A stretch of 64,000 bases of DNA, from positions 25,737,001 through 25,801,000 of the forward strand of contig NC_092673.1 of NCBI RefSeq assembly GCF_964355755.1. The letters are read 5' to 3'. Position 1 is the first letter of the stretch, and each line of letters starts with the position of its first letter. The position numbers and the translations under genes were made by a program. Under the pieces are notes generated by a model that was not told where the DNA came from, made no database searches, and worked only from the letters and a program-made list of their open reading frames with translations. The DNA is from Antedon mediterranea. Its lineage: Eukaryota; Echinodermata; Crinoidea; Comatulida; Antedonidae. Below, one piece after another: positions 1 to 11,614 of the stretch.

Positions 1-923
1 TCTCATATGTACTGTACTTTCGTGTTGATTTGAACTATATTGCCCTCAACATTAAAGGATAAGCAGAACATGTATTATAACTTAAATTTAAATAACATCG
101 GATTAACGTCCGGAAACGAATTAGTTCAGAATAGACCTATATTTATATGTCCGTGCCTTAGAGTAAAGGTTAGTGTTCTTTTGAGGCCTATTTGGGCTAA
201 TGACGCCCCGCCGAATGTCGATTGTAGTGTATTTGCAAAACCATTGTTGAAACATGTGCACATCTGATCTAAACAAAACCCTTCTAAACAATATCCGTAC
301 TATAATTGTGCGCGCGTGTGTGTGTGTATTGACCTATAAGATCACGTACTTAGTAAAATGAAACTGGTCGATAAACAATATTATTGAACAAAAAATCCAA
401 AATTAGACGTTTTCTCCATTAAAACGTTGAATAGTTGCTCTCAGTTGTATTATTGTATTCTTGTCCGTATTTGTCTAGTTATAGTTTGATAATTAAATAT
501 AGAATTCTGATAGAATAGGTAACCACAACAATACACGAAATAACGTCACGGTACCTATAATGTTAGACTACTCAGTCCATTTATAGACAGTTTCCCTATA
601 TCCGGTTGTAACATACATGACCCTTAAAGTCAATGTCTATGCTAACTAACAACAAACGACGTAATTGTGGTTGATAGTAGATTAAATGATATATAATTAA
701 TTACTGTACTTTTCTGCTATCGCGTATTATTCTACCTTTGAAACACGTGGTTTCTTTTCTGGAAACACAAATAAATATGTTTTTTACATATACTGAATGT
801 CAATTTCCAGCTGTGTTCTAAGTATTGTTGACGATCATCAAGACCACTCTAATGGTAATAAAATTGTAAACAGGGTATACTGGTCTTTAGATACCATTTG
901 AGATATTTGTTGTGATGTTGCTT

Positions 924-994
924 ATTAGTCGCGTGGAAGCGACTCTATAGTTCACTTTTTCGGTCGGTTGGTCTGTCTGTCTGTCTGTCTGTCG

Positions 995-1045
<51 letters not shown>

Positions 1046-1075
1046 GGTCCGGTATCACTATGCGTTTTATCGCTT
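924..1075. repeat. Dispersed repeat with CTGT microsatellite core
   Basis: About 90 bp of CTGT/CGGT tetranucleotides sit between conserved flanks: a left flank containing GCGACTCTATAGTTCACT and a right flank containing GGTCCGGTATCACTATGCG. The same flanks recur near 1528-1645 and 12205-12330, so this is a mobile or dispersed unit and not just a microsatellite. Confidence 0.7.
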
Positions 1076-1527
1076 TCTGACCTTATCTTGATATCAGTTT
1101 AATCTAGCTAAGTCAATTTTTCAAAGAATATTCCTTATGGCCAGGAATCGATGTGGTTATGTTTTCACGGTGCGCAATAAAAAATTACGCGGTCTACGCA
1201 CGATTTAACGAAATCACGTTTGTAATCATATCTTCACAACCATGAATCACAATTAAATAAAATTTGGTACTCATAAATTTCAGGGCATAAATCATCATAT
1301 GGCAATACAATTACGTGCGTAGCGCATGCGTACGCGCGCTTAAAATTTTCAAAATTTATTTTCGATGAAATAAGAGTACGTTTCAGGCAATTTTCTGTTT
1401 TCTTGACTTACTTTTCAACTCGAAATTACGTTATACGAGCACGTCAAAAGTGACAGGCTACGCACGTGTGAATTAAAAAAATATAAATGTTTTTAATCAT
1501 TTCAACATTTTTAAACATGTTCAGTAA

Positions 1528-1645
1528 TTTCGGTCAGTATAGTTCACTATGTCGGTCGGTCTGTCTGTCGGTCTGTCGGTCTGTCTGTCGGTCCGGTATC
1601 ACTATGCATTGTAGCACGCGACTTAATGGCTGTTGGCCTTGTTTT
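1528..1645. repeat. Second copy of the CTGT-core dispersed repeat
   Basis: It has the same TAGTTCACT left part and GGTCCGGTATCACTATGC right part as the 924-1075 copy, with a shorter core. It continues into GCACGCGACTTAATGGCTG, which is also present in the third copy near 12205-12330. Confidence 0.65.
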
Positions 1646-1838
1646 TTATACAGTGCAAATGGGAATAAAATAAACGTTTTTAACCATTTCTTCGGCGAAT
1701 TAATGAAATGTATTGATTAATGTAACTGAATATTTGATTATTAACAGGGTATCCCATTCTTACTGCATTAATTCGGATATTAATGAAGGTAATATATTTA
1801 CATAAAAAGTACAATATTGTCAGCCATCCGCATCTCTA

Positions 1839-2030
1839 TTGACTAGCCCTCACATCACTTCGACCACCCAAATTCCACACCTTCACATCCCTCGATCACC
1901 CATTCAGATCCCTTCGACCACTCAAATTCCTCAACCGCTCCTTCGTATCTCGATCACCCCTTCACATCCCTCTAGCCAACTTCACATCCCTCTAACCCAC
2001 TTCACATCTCTTCAACCACTCAACCTCTGA
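1839..2030. repeat. C-rich tandem repeat (CACTTCACATCCCTC-like)
   Basis: Irregular units of about 15 bp built on CTTCACATCCCTC and CGACCACTCAAATTCC. The open frame across it is Pro/Ser/Thr/Ile low complexity created by the repeat, not a gene. Confidence 0.6.
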
Positions 2031-2479
2031 GATACAAAACACGAATTTCGATTATAATGCTCTAGCTTTATTTTAAACTGAAATTTATTCCATATTCATA
2101 AAACAAAAATACATGGCGATACTTAATAATTAGAGCAACAAAATCGTTAAATAATAGAAACTATACATTATATTGTAAGTAATGACATTGTTCTAAGCCA
2201 CGCGGTAAATAGGCCTTCATCACAATGATAAAACGCCTGTTTAAAAACTATGAAGTTAAATATAATATATAAATAGTACATGTTTATTTAGAATGATCAG
2301 TCTATTTTTTTTATATGCAGGTGGGAATTATATTAGCAATAGGCCTATATTTAAAACTGACTGTATTAATTTGGAAGACTATTTTGGATTTTCTTTTATA
2401 TTCGTTGAAATATATCGTAACGATGGGCAGTAAGCAATTGAAAAGGAGTTGAAAAGTTTGTGGGATGCAAAATATGAAC

Positions 2480-2502
2480 AATTATTATTATTATTATTAT
2501 TA

Positions 2503-2535
<33 letters not shown>
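2480..2535. repeat. ATT trinucleotide microsatellite
   Basis: About 18 ATT units with one GTT interruption. It lies just downstream of the gene A stop codon and produces a spurious poly-Ile frame on the minus strand. Confidence 0.9.
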
Positions 2536-2536
<1 letters not shown>

Positions 2537-2585
2537 ACCTAATCGCAAACGTGCTGATGTGACTGTCATAAAAAGCAATATAAAT

Positions 2586-5500
2586 TTAAACGTCACCCAT
2601 GCTAAAAACCGATTGAGCTTCCTTTAGGTACTCGTTATATTTCCCCAAAATTTCGAATTTTGCTTTCTTGAAATCGATTTGGCCCGCACCACCTGTCGTA
2701 TGTGCCAATGGTGTGACTATCAATGGCTAATAAAAAAACAAAAGGTTTTTATCAATGGTTATTCACTCATAATGGTTGTTCACTTTGACAAAAAAATTGG
2801 ATCAAAAAACAATTTATTTACCTGCAAAACTGTAATTTATGACAAAAGTAGTCAAACGGTCTGTCAGACGATGTGTTTTTGTTGAATTTAACTGTTTATT
2901 TTGTCATTTTATAAGTGAAAACATTATTTTTGGTAGTGATTAACTTTATTGAAACTACAAAATGGCATATTCAAAGTCTGATTTTATTCATCTTCAATGT
3001 TCATGCTTTTTGGGGATAATACATCATTCTTTAAGCAAACATTGATTGAAAACAAAGGAAAAACAACTGAAAATAGATAATAGGCCTATATTTAAAGATG
3101 TATTGTCCCTTGAAACACAAAAAATGAAGGTCAAAATATTTTTAATTTAAATTGGCCATATCAAAATATTAACGTTATTAAATTTAAGTCGAAAATTCAA
3201 GGCAAAAAAAATAAGTTTACGTAATTAACAGGTAAATTAATTTGATTACATTTCGTCTGAAAAATCGTCGTTGTTAAACAAAAAACGTCTGTATTTCATT
3301 TTTTTCGACTCATTTTTGGTGAATGTTAATAACTATTATGATACTTCAAAATGACCCACTTTTTTTAAAAATCTTTTATCTTTTTTGGAATTAGTTAAAA
3401 GAACAATACACCTTTAAAAGAAATTAATTTCAATTTAAGAAAGATCCCTTGAAACCGTACAATGCTACTTAGACATAATACCTTGGCAGGTAATTGGTTG
3501 CATGCATTTACTGACCGTGTGAGATGTTTTGTGTTAGTAATTAAATTTTTTAAGCGTGGGTTCCTACTACAAGCAAAGATTGTATAACAATCTTTACTAC
3601 TAGGACATAGCGTAAGTAGTTTGATCAATCACAAACAACATTTCGAATGACACGCCACCTGTGATTGGTTCAACTTACAGAGTGCAAAACTTACATTAGT
3701 CTGAAGCTTATCAATAATAATTTTTGTATCATCAATGATGTCTTGAAAATCTTGGCCGTGGTGGACAGTCGGATTGTCTTTTAAGACTTTGTAGAGTTCC
3801 AGTTCTATTGTCTTAAGTTGCTTCATGCAGCGATTGTAAAGTTCCAAGTTATTCATGACAGCTTCTAGTAAATATCGTTTTTCTCTATCCTGTTAATGAA
3901 ATAAATAAGCACATACAATAAAAAAAAAAGGTAAAAAGAAAAACAATGATTGGAGATGATAATGGGTGCTCGCATAGGAAAGGTATAGATGATGTTATAA
4001 TGATATTGTTTGTGCTTTATCTTGTGCCTCTAAAATGTGTTTTAAAAATAAGAAAATTAAAATTGTGTCTTAAAACAAGTTGTTGAATGTTATTCTTGGC
4101 AAAATAGCCCTGTATTATGCTTGATTTCTTGATGCCTCTAAGGCATATGATATATGATGAGTAAATCACTGGACTCTTTAAAAAAAATTTTATTAAACAG
4201 AAAGATGCCAACCGCAATTGTACAAATGTTATCGTGTTGGGGAAGATCCATCCCCCGATGGTTCTATGTAAGAAGCGGAGTGCGACAGGGCGGAATTATG
4301 TCTCCATTACTGTATAATGTTTTCATGATCTGAATGGAGCACTTAGTAGATGTGGTTACGGGTGTAGAACTTAAAATAATGTCCTAAATAATTGAAGTTA
4401 TGCTGATGACATGACTATGATGTTGTATATAACGCAAAAACATATGTCTGTATGGTTATTTCTCCAAAGAAGAAACATGGTGAAGTGGTATCAAATATTA
4501 TGCTAAATAATGATATATTATCTTACGTCAATAAAGTGACTTACCTAGAACATATTTTACGTAATAATTTAGATGATTCTAATGACATTATTCGCCAGTA
4601 TCGAGCTCTTTACATTCGAGGTAACACTCGTAGTAGACGCTTTAGTAGATGTAATGAGAATGTTAAGTGTAATTTATTCAGGTCGTTTTTTACTAATCTG
4701 TACTGTTGTATGTTATGGTCTAACCACATTGTAAAAACGATAAAATCGCTGGAGGTGTGCTACAGCAACTCATTGAGAATGTTGCTAGGCTTACCTAAGC
4801 ACTGACGTAGTGCTAGTAACATGTTTGTCACGAGGAGAATTCCCCTTTTCTACGAGCATGTACGCAAGTGCGTCTATGGTTTTAGATTAAGAGTTGTGAA
4901 TAGTGAAAATGATCTGGTTAGGTGTACTACGAACTATATTGTTACGATATTAAAATCTCTACGCTAAGTGGGAAAAAATCCTATTTTATTTTGATTTTCC
5001 GTTTTGTATTATTTTTTGTTGTAGACCCACAGTATATATGGAATATTTATTCTGAAATAAAGTGATCAAATCAAAAATTTATAATTAATAAATACCAGAT
5101 CGATTGGTAGTCTAGTTGAAATTTCATTCTCTTGGGCATTGCCAATTGTCCCACCATTGTTAACCTGAAATAAAAATATAAAACTTAATGTCAAAAAATA
5201 ACTAAACTATAATAATAACTAAAATAAATCCATATTATACATTATTTTATAATATAATATCTAAACAATTTAAATGACGAAACACGAATATTTAAATGGT
5301 TTCATAAAAGAGTGGGAATAATATGGGCTTTCTGTTATTACACTTATTATAATGTTATCGATATTACACAAACAGTGTCATTTTTTTAGCATCTTTCAGT
5401 TAGTAAAATGTTTTTCCTAAATCGCAACCATTCTGTCAAAAGCTCTACACTCTAACAATATATTTTAATTTAAGAGGTTTGGTTTTTTTTTTCTATTTAC

Positions 5501-8481
5501 TGTAATGCCTAACATTTTCGCGGCCATACATTTTCGCGATTTTACATTTTAAACTATTTCGCGACCTTTTATTTTTGCGATTTGAATTTCTTGTGTAATT
5601 TTTCTAATTAAATTGGCGAATGTATTTCACCTCCGCGATGAAAGTCAAATAACAATTGAATAGCATGAGAAACATTACACACGTAGAATAACATAACGTA
5701 ATAATAACTTTATGGACACACTACAACTGTTTATATGATTTAATGGACAAAGGATTCGTAAAGCAAGTACACTATACATATGATTTCATCAAAATTTACC
5801 GAAGAAATGTCTAACGCCCGTATTCTTAAACCGGCCTTTAGTCGTAGTTCGAGCTAAAACTTTAAATATGACGTCATTTTAAGTCATAAACCGAACTTCA
5901 ACTAAATCGCTGACTAAATCAGGCCAACTTCGAGTAAATCGAAACGGATTTTGATCGATTTTTTAAGTCCTGGAGGGGGCAGGCTAAATCGCCGACTAAA
6001 TGGTTTTTAAACGAGGTTTATAAAAATGTAACAGTTATTGAGTTGTTATATTGGCCATATATTGAAGAATAAATCAACGCGTATGAAACTCGACTTCATT
6101 AAGACTGTATAAGGGCGCACGAACATGTTATAAGGCTTTACAGTAATCTATTGGTTTTTTCCACTCTGGATTCACCACCCATTTCGCCAGAAAAACTCAA
6201 ACCAATTCCAGTTCTGTGTGGGACTCATTAACCTCATACACAACACACTTGGTGCCTTGCTATAATAATAATATACTTACATATTTGTTTTTCAGTGTTT
6301 CGACCTTTGCACGCAGAGTTTCTATTGTTGCATCGTTCTGATGATAATGTAAGTATAAAACATAAAAATATTAATAGCGATATAAACAACATATTTTGTA
6401 ATAATTTAAAATAATATAATGATCAACTGATGCTATCTAGCGGCTTACCGCCCAATGCACGGGCGCCATCTAATCAGTGAATGAATTTTTAGTTTTACGA
6501 CCTAAATGTGATGTACAGAATATGACAAATAGTTACCAATCGCCTGTCGCAAAGAAATTCTAAAAACCCAATCGAATGGATAAAAGGGAATTACGGTTGT
6601 AGTTTCGGTCATGCGGTATTTATATAGGGATAGTTTGATAGGATTAGTGCTATTACGTAGTGTTAATTCATTGTGCGCATGCGGAGATTATTAGGACGTG
6701 TGTCCCCGCTCGACCCACCTCGATACATAACAGGTTTGATGGTTTCTATTTCAAGGCGACGACCGACGACACATCAATTGACCTGATCTAGGTTGGTTGT
6801 CAATCGTCGCGAATCGAAACCTCCCTATTAACTATATATAAATTTACGTAAGGGCAAAATTTGGTAAATCGCGCCTTACTTCTAGAATTTTTACTCGATG
6901 GTATATAAAGTTGGTTCGTACTTTCGGTACTGATTTTAACCACCTGATGTAACCATGTTTACTAATTAAATTAAGTTAGATAATTAGTTATTGACGATTA
7001 AAACGAATTTAGGTTCAACGATTTGCCCCAAATAGGGGTGTTTTCCGATCGTGGTATACACTGTCTAATGGATGTCCATCTTGAAAAATACCCGCCACAA
7101 AAATGCGAGGAGGCTTCGCATTTTCCTATCTCCTCCTACGATAATTGTTTTTAACAGCATCATAATGTTGAAGACAGGCCGATTTTTTTTTTTAAATACT
7201 ATTTTGATAGATTTAATATACGATTATACAAATGTATTGATTTTCGATGAATGGAACATCCCAATCTCTCAGTCGGCCAGAGTTTGGTTTAACACAAGTA
7301 GGTAAATTTATGAGCCCTTGGTTTAACACCTACGGTAGGTAAATATATGGGCCCTTTGAGAATAAACTTGCAATACTTTGACAATACTGTAAATACCTAT
7401 TAACTATTTTTGGTCCTCATTTGAATCGAACATTTCTTACTGTGAATGTTCGTACTGTTAGATGTAATATAAAAATATATACAAATAAACTTTATTACTG
7501 AGATTGTGGTTAGGCTCTACTGTTAGATATATAAACACATATACAAATAAACTTTATACTGACAGTTCCTTCTCAACGTTTGTATCAATTAATAATTACC
7601 AATAATACAAACGTCGTAGTGGTGTATCGTGACATGTACTTTAATATTTCAATCGATTATGACAGTGACAGTTTTAACAAAGTATTAAATCGCAAATGTT
7701 TTACTGTATTTAGAGGTATATTATTTATAGGCCTATAAAACATGAACAAAATATTTCGTTACTGAGTGGATAAAGAATATATTTAAAAATTGTTCCTCTT
7801 TGTACCTATCCGCTTTCCCATCCCTCAACCCTAATGTTACATACAAAACACAAATTGGGTTTCTTTAAATGAGTTCAAATCAAAAATGTGGACTCATTTT
7901 TTGATAAGTTTCTCCTTCGGAAGTAATTCCCAGGGTGCTAATTTTAGTTGACTACATAAATCATCGTGTCTATTTATTCGTTTCTGTAAACGACAATGTA
8001 TTGTAGTCCTGCGGTACGTACATTTGAAATCGCCAGTTTTGTTACGCTGAAATTACTGTGTATTCGAGAACCATCTGTGGGCACGACCTAGATGGTACGC
8101 GAGCTGCAGTGACATTAAAACAAAACGTAAACATCACATACAGGATTGATGCCACGAAAACATACCCAACGTAGCGCTCAAATAGACACCTATGAAACAG
8201 AGGAAACGACTTGGAAGAAACTCGTTTTAACAAACCTGAAGAAAGACTAATTTATCGAGGTAAAACACGACATGTGACGAAGGCGAAGTCTAAGATGGAC
8301 AAAAATTCAGGTATTTTGTATTCGTAAAACTCCAAAATTCAGGGATTTTGTATTTGTAAAACTCCAACAGAGTGCTATATTGATGAAAATTGACAATAAC
8401 AAATGTAGATAAGAAAATGTAAAAACAACTTACATTGTCATTAGATGCCACCGATTGAGATGATTCCCCTTCACTCGACAT
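2586..8481 (-). CDS. Gene A: divergent, apparently leaderless member of the small helical protein family
   Basis: Function unknown. Exons in coding order: 8481-8434 (16 codons, ATG start), 6337-6281 (19), 5164-5096 (23), 3889-3695 (65), 2726-2586 (46 plus TAA). All junctions are phase 0 with GT-AG signals, giving about 169 residues. Exon 6337-6281 ends in KNKY before the donor, matching the Tyr that ends exon 3 in every paralogue. The 65-codon exon carries a charged amphipathic block (NNLELYNRCMKQLKTIELEL) and then a second helix-like block; the last exon contains FEILGKYNEYLKEAQSVF, like the last helix of the others. The first exon (MSSEGESSQSVASNDN) is polar and not a signal peptide; a TATA-like box lies about 105 bp upstream. 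Either this paralogue lacks a leader, or another first exon was missed. Internal exons are firm, the 5' end is not. Confidence 0.65.
4195..5070 (+). pseudogene. Non-LTR retrotransposon (LINE) fragment, reverse transcriptase
   Basis: A broken reverse transcriptase reading with the sense strand, antisense to gene A, inside the intron between gene A exons 5096-5164 and 3695-3889. Visible motifs are GVRQGGIMSPLLYN at about 4279-4320 and the catalytic YADDM at about 4399-4413, with stops between them. The largest open piece (4452-4805) includes FSRCNENVKCNLFRSFF and ends SLRMLLGLPKH, typical of jockey/CR1-like LINEs after the catalytic core. An AT-rich 3' tail runs to about 5070. The 5' end and the endonuclease are missing, and in-frame stops show it is dead. 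Confidence 0.85.
5490..6040. repeat. Gene A intron: probable MITE-like repeats
   Basis: In the intron between gene A exons 5096-5164 and 6281-6337. The segment 5500-5650 repeats the word TTTTCGCG at least three times; 5820-6030 repeats CGACTAAAT and AAACCG(G/A). Both look like degenerate short transposon sequence. No exon of the gene family was found here. Confidence 0.35.
6845..7300. repeat. Dispersed repeat beginning TTTACGTAAGGGCAAAATT
   Basis: Shares long blocks with 51776-52238, including TCTAGAATTTTTACTCGATG, the GGTGGTTAAAATCAGTACCGA block (here in opposite orientation) and CCTACGATAATTGTTTTTAA. The order of the blocks differs between the two copies, so one is rearranged. It lies in the long intron of gene A. 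Confidence 0.6.
8042..8233 (-). other. Hydrophobic open segment in the gene A first intron, role unclear
   Basis: The frame contains a 20-residue hydrophobic run (YVGYVFVASILYVMFTFCFN) followed by VTAARVPSR, resembling a signal peptide with a cleavage site. A good acceptor (TCTTTCTTCAG) precedes it in a phase that would fit a phase-1 first exon, and a weak donor (ACA/GTAATT) ends it in phase 0. I found no matching first exon, and it cannot follow the exon at 8434-8481 in frame. It could be an alternative leader exon of gene A or chance. Confidence 0.25.
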
Positions 8482-8579
8482 CTTTGATTTCTTTACGTAT
8501 CCTGATACTATCAGTAATTTAGATTAGAACTGCAAATATACCTAGACGCTGATACCTAGTGAATCACGAAACAAACGTC

Positions 8580-8592
8580 GACTTTATATATA
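8580..8592 (-). promoter_or_regulatory. TATA-like box of gene A
   Basis: On the minus strand the sequence reads TATATATAAAG about 105 bp upstream of the proposed gene A ATG at 8481. The spacing matches the TATA-like boxes of genes C to G, which supports 8434-8481 as a real first exon. AT-rich DNA makes chance matches common. Confidence 0.4.
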
Positions 8593-9890
8593 CTGTATAT
8601 TACTTTACTGACATATTACTGGCCAATCGTAATTCGTTTCCTTATTCGATGGATGATATTATTTATTACAAAGTGAACAATTATGTCTTTATTTTTGCTA
8701 GAAAATTAAGACTTTTAATAACGAAAAAAATATATTGTATTATTAAATCTTAAATTACAAATGAGTTTGTTATTTGAAAATTAGTTTCGTTTTGAATTCT
8801 TTTACTATTTTGTATATAATGTTAATATTGTATTTGTAATATCGCTGGTTTTAGAAATAAAGACAAATAAACTTTAAATAATATATTAATGATTTGGTCG
8901 TAGATAAAAAATTCCAAAAAAAGTCTACAGAAATTTTTTTTTTTAATAATTAAAAAATTATTAAAATTTAACATGAAGAAGTTTACAACAAAGAATAGGG
9001 ACCTGTATCTCCACATCACACAATGTTATTATTATCTGTCTGCAAATTCTTTAATGCCGTGTTGCATGTATAACATGTGACACCTGTGTTATGGTTAAGG
9101 CCTTATACAGGTATCACATGTGATGCATGCACCAAGAGTCTTCTATCTGCATCATGTATGCTTAAGTATTCATTTTGATAATTTTAGTTTTTCTGATATT
9201 TTATTATAAAACAATAATGTTATTGTTCTTTCTCTTTTCAAAGAAATGTATCAATTCAAATTTCCACGACGTAATCGGCGCATATGATTTTCCAGGTGCC
9301 TATGCCTTTGTTTCATTTTCACTTTGAGCTCAAAGTACAAAAAAGAAAGAAATATTATTGAAAATGTAGGTTTTCAAAACAAAGGATACTTGACGGTTAT
9401 TGCCCTTTACCTCCATCAAAGAATAATTTTTTTGTCGGTTTGTCTGTTTTATATAAAACATATTTGTTCCAATCGTTTGGATATTTTCGTCTGGACATGT
9501 ATTATGTTCCGTAACACAGGACAATCGACGTGTATGGTCCGAAATTATAAATGATTGTTGTGGATTTTTCTTTTAAAAATGGACTAAAAATAGTATATAA
9601 AATGTGAACAATAACTACAAAACTGCATCATTAAAATATACATTATATGACACTAGCGATGCCCTCATATATCGTCAAGCAAAACCTCGGAGTTGGGTTG
9701 TGACCTTTCCCCCTTCAAATTGATAATTACCCTTCAAAATCGAACTCCGGTGATATTTTAGGTCGTAGAACATTGTGGTTAAGGTTGGTGAGATTCGAAT
9801 AAAAACGGTGGAATATCGCACAAACACTATAGACAGACGAGCGGTAACGATAATACAAATATAGAATCTTATGTTATTCTTTGAGAACAT

Positions 9891-10036
9891 TAAAGCGTGG
9901 TTCCCACTAACGTAACGCAAGGACGTAAACGCAACGCAAGCGTTTTAACCAATAACAAGCGAAGTTATAGACAGTTAGCAATCACAAGCGAATAAGCCAT
10001 CCTTGCGTTGCGTCGCTAGTGGGAACCACCCTTTAC
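9891..10036. mobile_element. MITE, GGTTCCCACTAG family, copy 1
   Basis: Inverted ends: left AAAGCGTGGTTCCCACTA, right CTAGTGGGAACCACCCTTT. The interior carries ACGCAAGGACGTAAACGCAA, also found in copies near 44800 and 56160. There is no coding capacity, so it is non-autonomous. Confidence 0.8.
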
Positions 10037-10161
10037 AAAAAAAAAGAACAGACGGGCGGGAGGTTTCCTCTCGGATTCGACGTAAGACAAGATACGCGTT
10101 GTATAAATTGGCCTTTATTTGTTATAGACGGAGGTAATAACGTGTTCCCACTAGAACAATT

Positions 10162-10302
10162 TAAAGCGTGGTTCCCACTAGAGCGCAAAGCAGCGACGTA
10201 TTGACGCAAAGTGGCGAGCGCAAACACAATTATTGGAAGGGCATTTTCTTACGCTGCGTAGGTTGCGTTACGTTGCGTCGCTACTGGGAACCAAACTTAA
10301 CC
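10162..10302. mobile_element. MITE, GGTTCCCACTAG family, copy 2
   Basis: Left end AAAGCGTGGTTCCCACTAGA, right end CGCTACTGGGAACCAAACTT. The interior (ACGTATTGACGCAAAG, GGAAGGGCATTTTCTTACG) belongs to the second interior subtype, shared with 55902-56082 and 62516-62727. Confidence 0.8.
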
Positions 10303-11105
10303 AATCATGACGCGATTAATCGTTGCGATTGTACAATTACTTGGGTGAAAAATATAACAAAATGTTCGTTTTATGTTTATATAAACAAAACAAATTATAA
10401 GGAAATAGAGCGTATGTTTTTATTGCATAAAAATATAAATACTATAATTTAATATATTGCTATTTTTGGTTTAAAGCTAGCAAACGTTAAATATTGAGTA
10501 CTTGCAAGACTAATGATTAAATATTAATCTTAAACTTAATTAAATTAAATTTTTCTTTTTACAAAAGACATTTCTATTTCTTAACATCAAGAAACATAAT
10601 ATTTCTTATTATTCTTCACTTAAAAAATATCCTTGTATATAATACAATGTTAGGCCTACTCCCATAATGAATAACCTATTGCAATATTCGTAACTTTAGA
10701 ATTTCAATTTTAGAATTTAAAAACAATACATGTATGATTTATTTCTTTTTTATTTTTAAATGCGCCTTGAGCACTCTGGAGTGGTATGTGCGCTATAAAA
10801 ATCTTATTATTATTATTATTATTATTATTATTTTAATGTTATTAGTTGCAAACTGCATTGTTTTTTTTTGTACCACTATAACCTTCTTAAATCATGTATT
10901 TTATATGAAACACAGGTAAATTTGTTTTACCAAATCATTTTTTTATATCAGCAGCTTAAATAAAATAGAGCTAAGTTATGAAATCCCATTGAATAAGAAT
11001 TCACTTATATTAATGTGTTACTTCTAATATATTGCCTTATCTGAACCAACCAAATATTGGCATACTATATTTTATTTTGTAATTCATATATCACAAATAA
11101 TTTGA

Positions 11106-11242
11106 AGCTATGTCGACTATCAAACTAGTTTGTCAAAAAAGTGTTATTTGCCCAACTATTGTAGTGATATGACATCACCATGTCCATATATGGGCACATC
11201 ACTTTTTTTGTCACAAAGTTTTATAGTGCATACAGAGCTTAA
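11106..11242. mobile_element. MITE, CTATCAAAC family, copy 1
   Basis: A diverged copy of a palindromic element whose ends read CTGTCTACACTATCAAACT. It keeps the core GTAGTGATATGACATCA(T/C)CATGTCCATATATGGGCACATCAC and the right end ATACAGAGCTT. At least nine copies occur in the window. Confidence 0.7.
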
Positions 11243-11293
11243 GGATTGAATCAAATGGTGTGTGTTTGTTTTATCTTTATACTGGGTAACCTC

Positions 11294-11576
11294 TTCAGTC
11301 AAAGACTGATCTCCCAGAGGGCCCAGTTGGTGATCAGTGGCTGTGATGTACTAATACACCGGGGTAACCCCCTACTCGTCTTGAAAGATGTACTAGGTTC
11401 TTTAAAGTGCACACGAGCAAGTTGTGTACACTGGACCTACGGTTTATAGTCCTTATCCGAGAAGACTCGTTCTACCACCAGAACCATGGAGTGAGTGAGC
11501 CTCGAACCCCTGCCGATGTTATGGCTACGTGATTACGGTTCCACTGTCTTAACCGCTCGGCCACTCACTCACTGTG
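11294..11576 (-). mobile_element. tRNA-derived SINE, subtype 1
   Basis: On the minus strand a tRNA-like head carries an A box (TGGCCGAGCGG, near 11560) and a B box-like GGTTCGAGGCT (near 11500), followed by a tRNA-unrelated body containing GAGTAGGGGGTTACCCCGG. A second copy lies at about 61383-61582. No intact tRNA fold is expected; this is a SINE, not a functional tRNA gene. Confidence 0.7.
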
Positions 11577-11614
11577 CGTAATACTCTAAAAGCGAGGACA
11601 CCTCATAAGCACTT

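Larger units (their letters stand above)
1..2585. other. Intergenic, repeat-bearing, no gene seen
   Basis: No exon with credible splice sites or family resemblance was found on either strand. The stretch holds a short GT run near 305-325, two copies of a CTGT-core repeat (near 924-1075 and 1528-1645), a C-rich tandem repeat (1839-2030) and an ATT microsatellite (2480-2535). The short open frames here are low complexity or lack coding character. The left edge may hold the 3' flank of gene A. Confidence 0.6.
8482..11614. other. Intergenic between genes A and B: MITEs and a SINE
   Basis: No exon of the gene family or other coding region was recognised. It contains two GGTTCCCACTAG-type MITEs (9891-10036, 10162-10302), an ATT microsatellite near 10805-10835, one CTATCAAAC-type MITE (11106-11242) and a tRNA-derived SINE (11294-11576). 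The remainder is AT-rich with no visible feature. Confidence 0.6.

Noticed and set aside
961-1046. CRISPR-like array
   Set aside because: Simple tetranucleotide repeats without spacers, in a eukaryotic genome.
1839-2030. Pro/Ser/Thr-rich open frame
   Set aside because: Translation of a C-rich tandem repeat with no start context or splice sites.
2396-2596. Minus-strand poly-Ile open frame
   Set aside because: Produced by the ATT microsatellite; no coding features.
8042-8233. Hydrophobic frame as the definite signal-peptide exon of gene A
   Set aside because: No first exon with a matching phase was found, its donor is weak, and it cannot be read in frame after the exon at 8434-8481. Kept only as a low-confidence feature.
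11490-11576. tRNA gene on the minus strand
   Set aside because: Pol III boxes are present, but the head is followed by a SINE body and the stems are imperfect.
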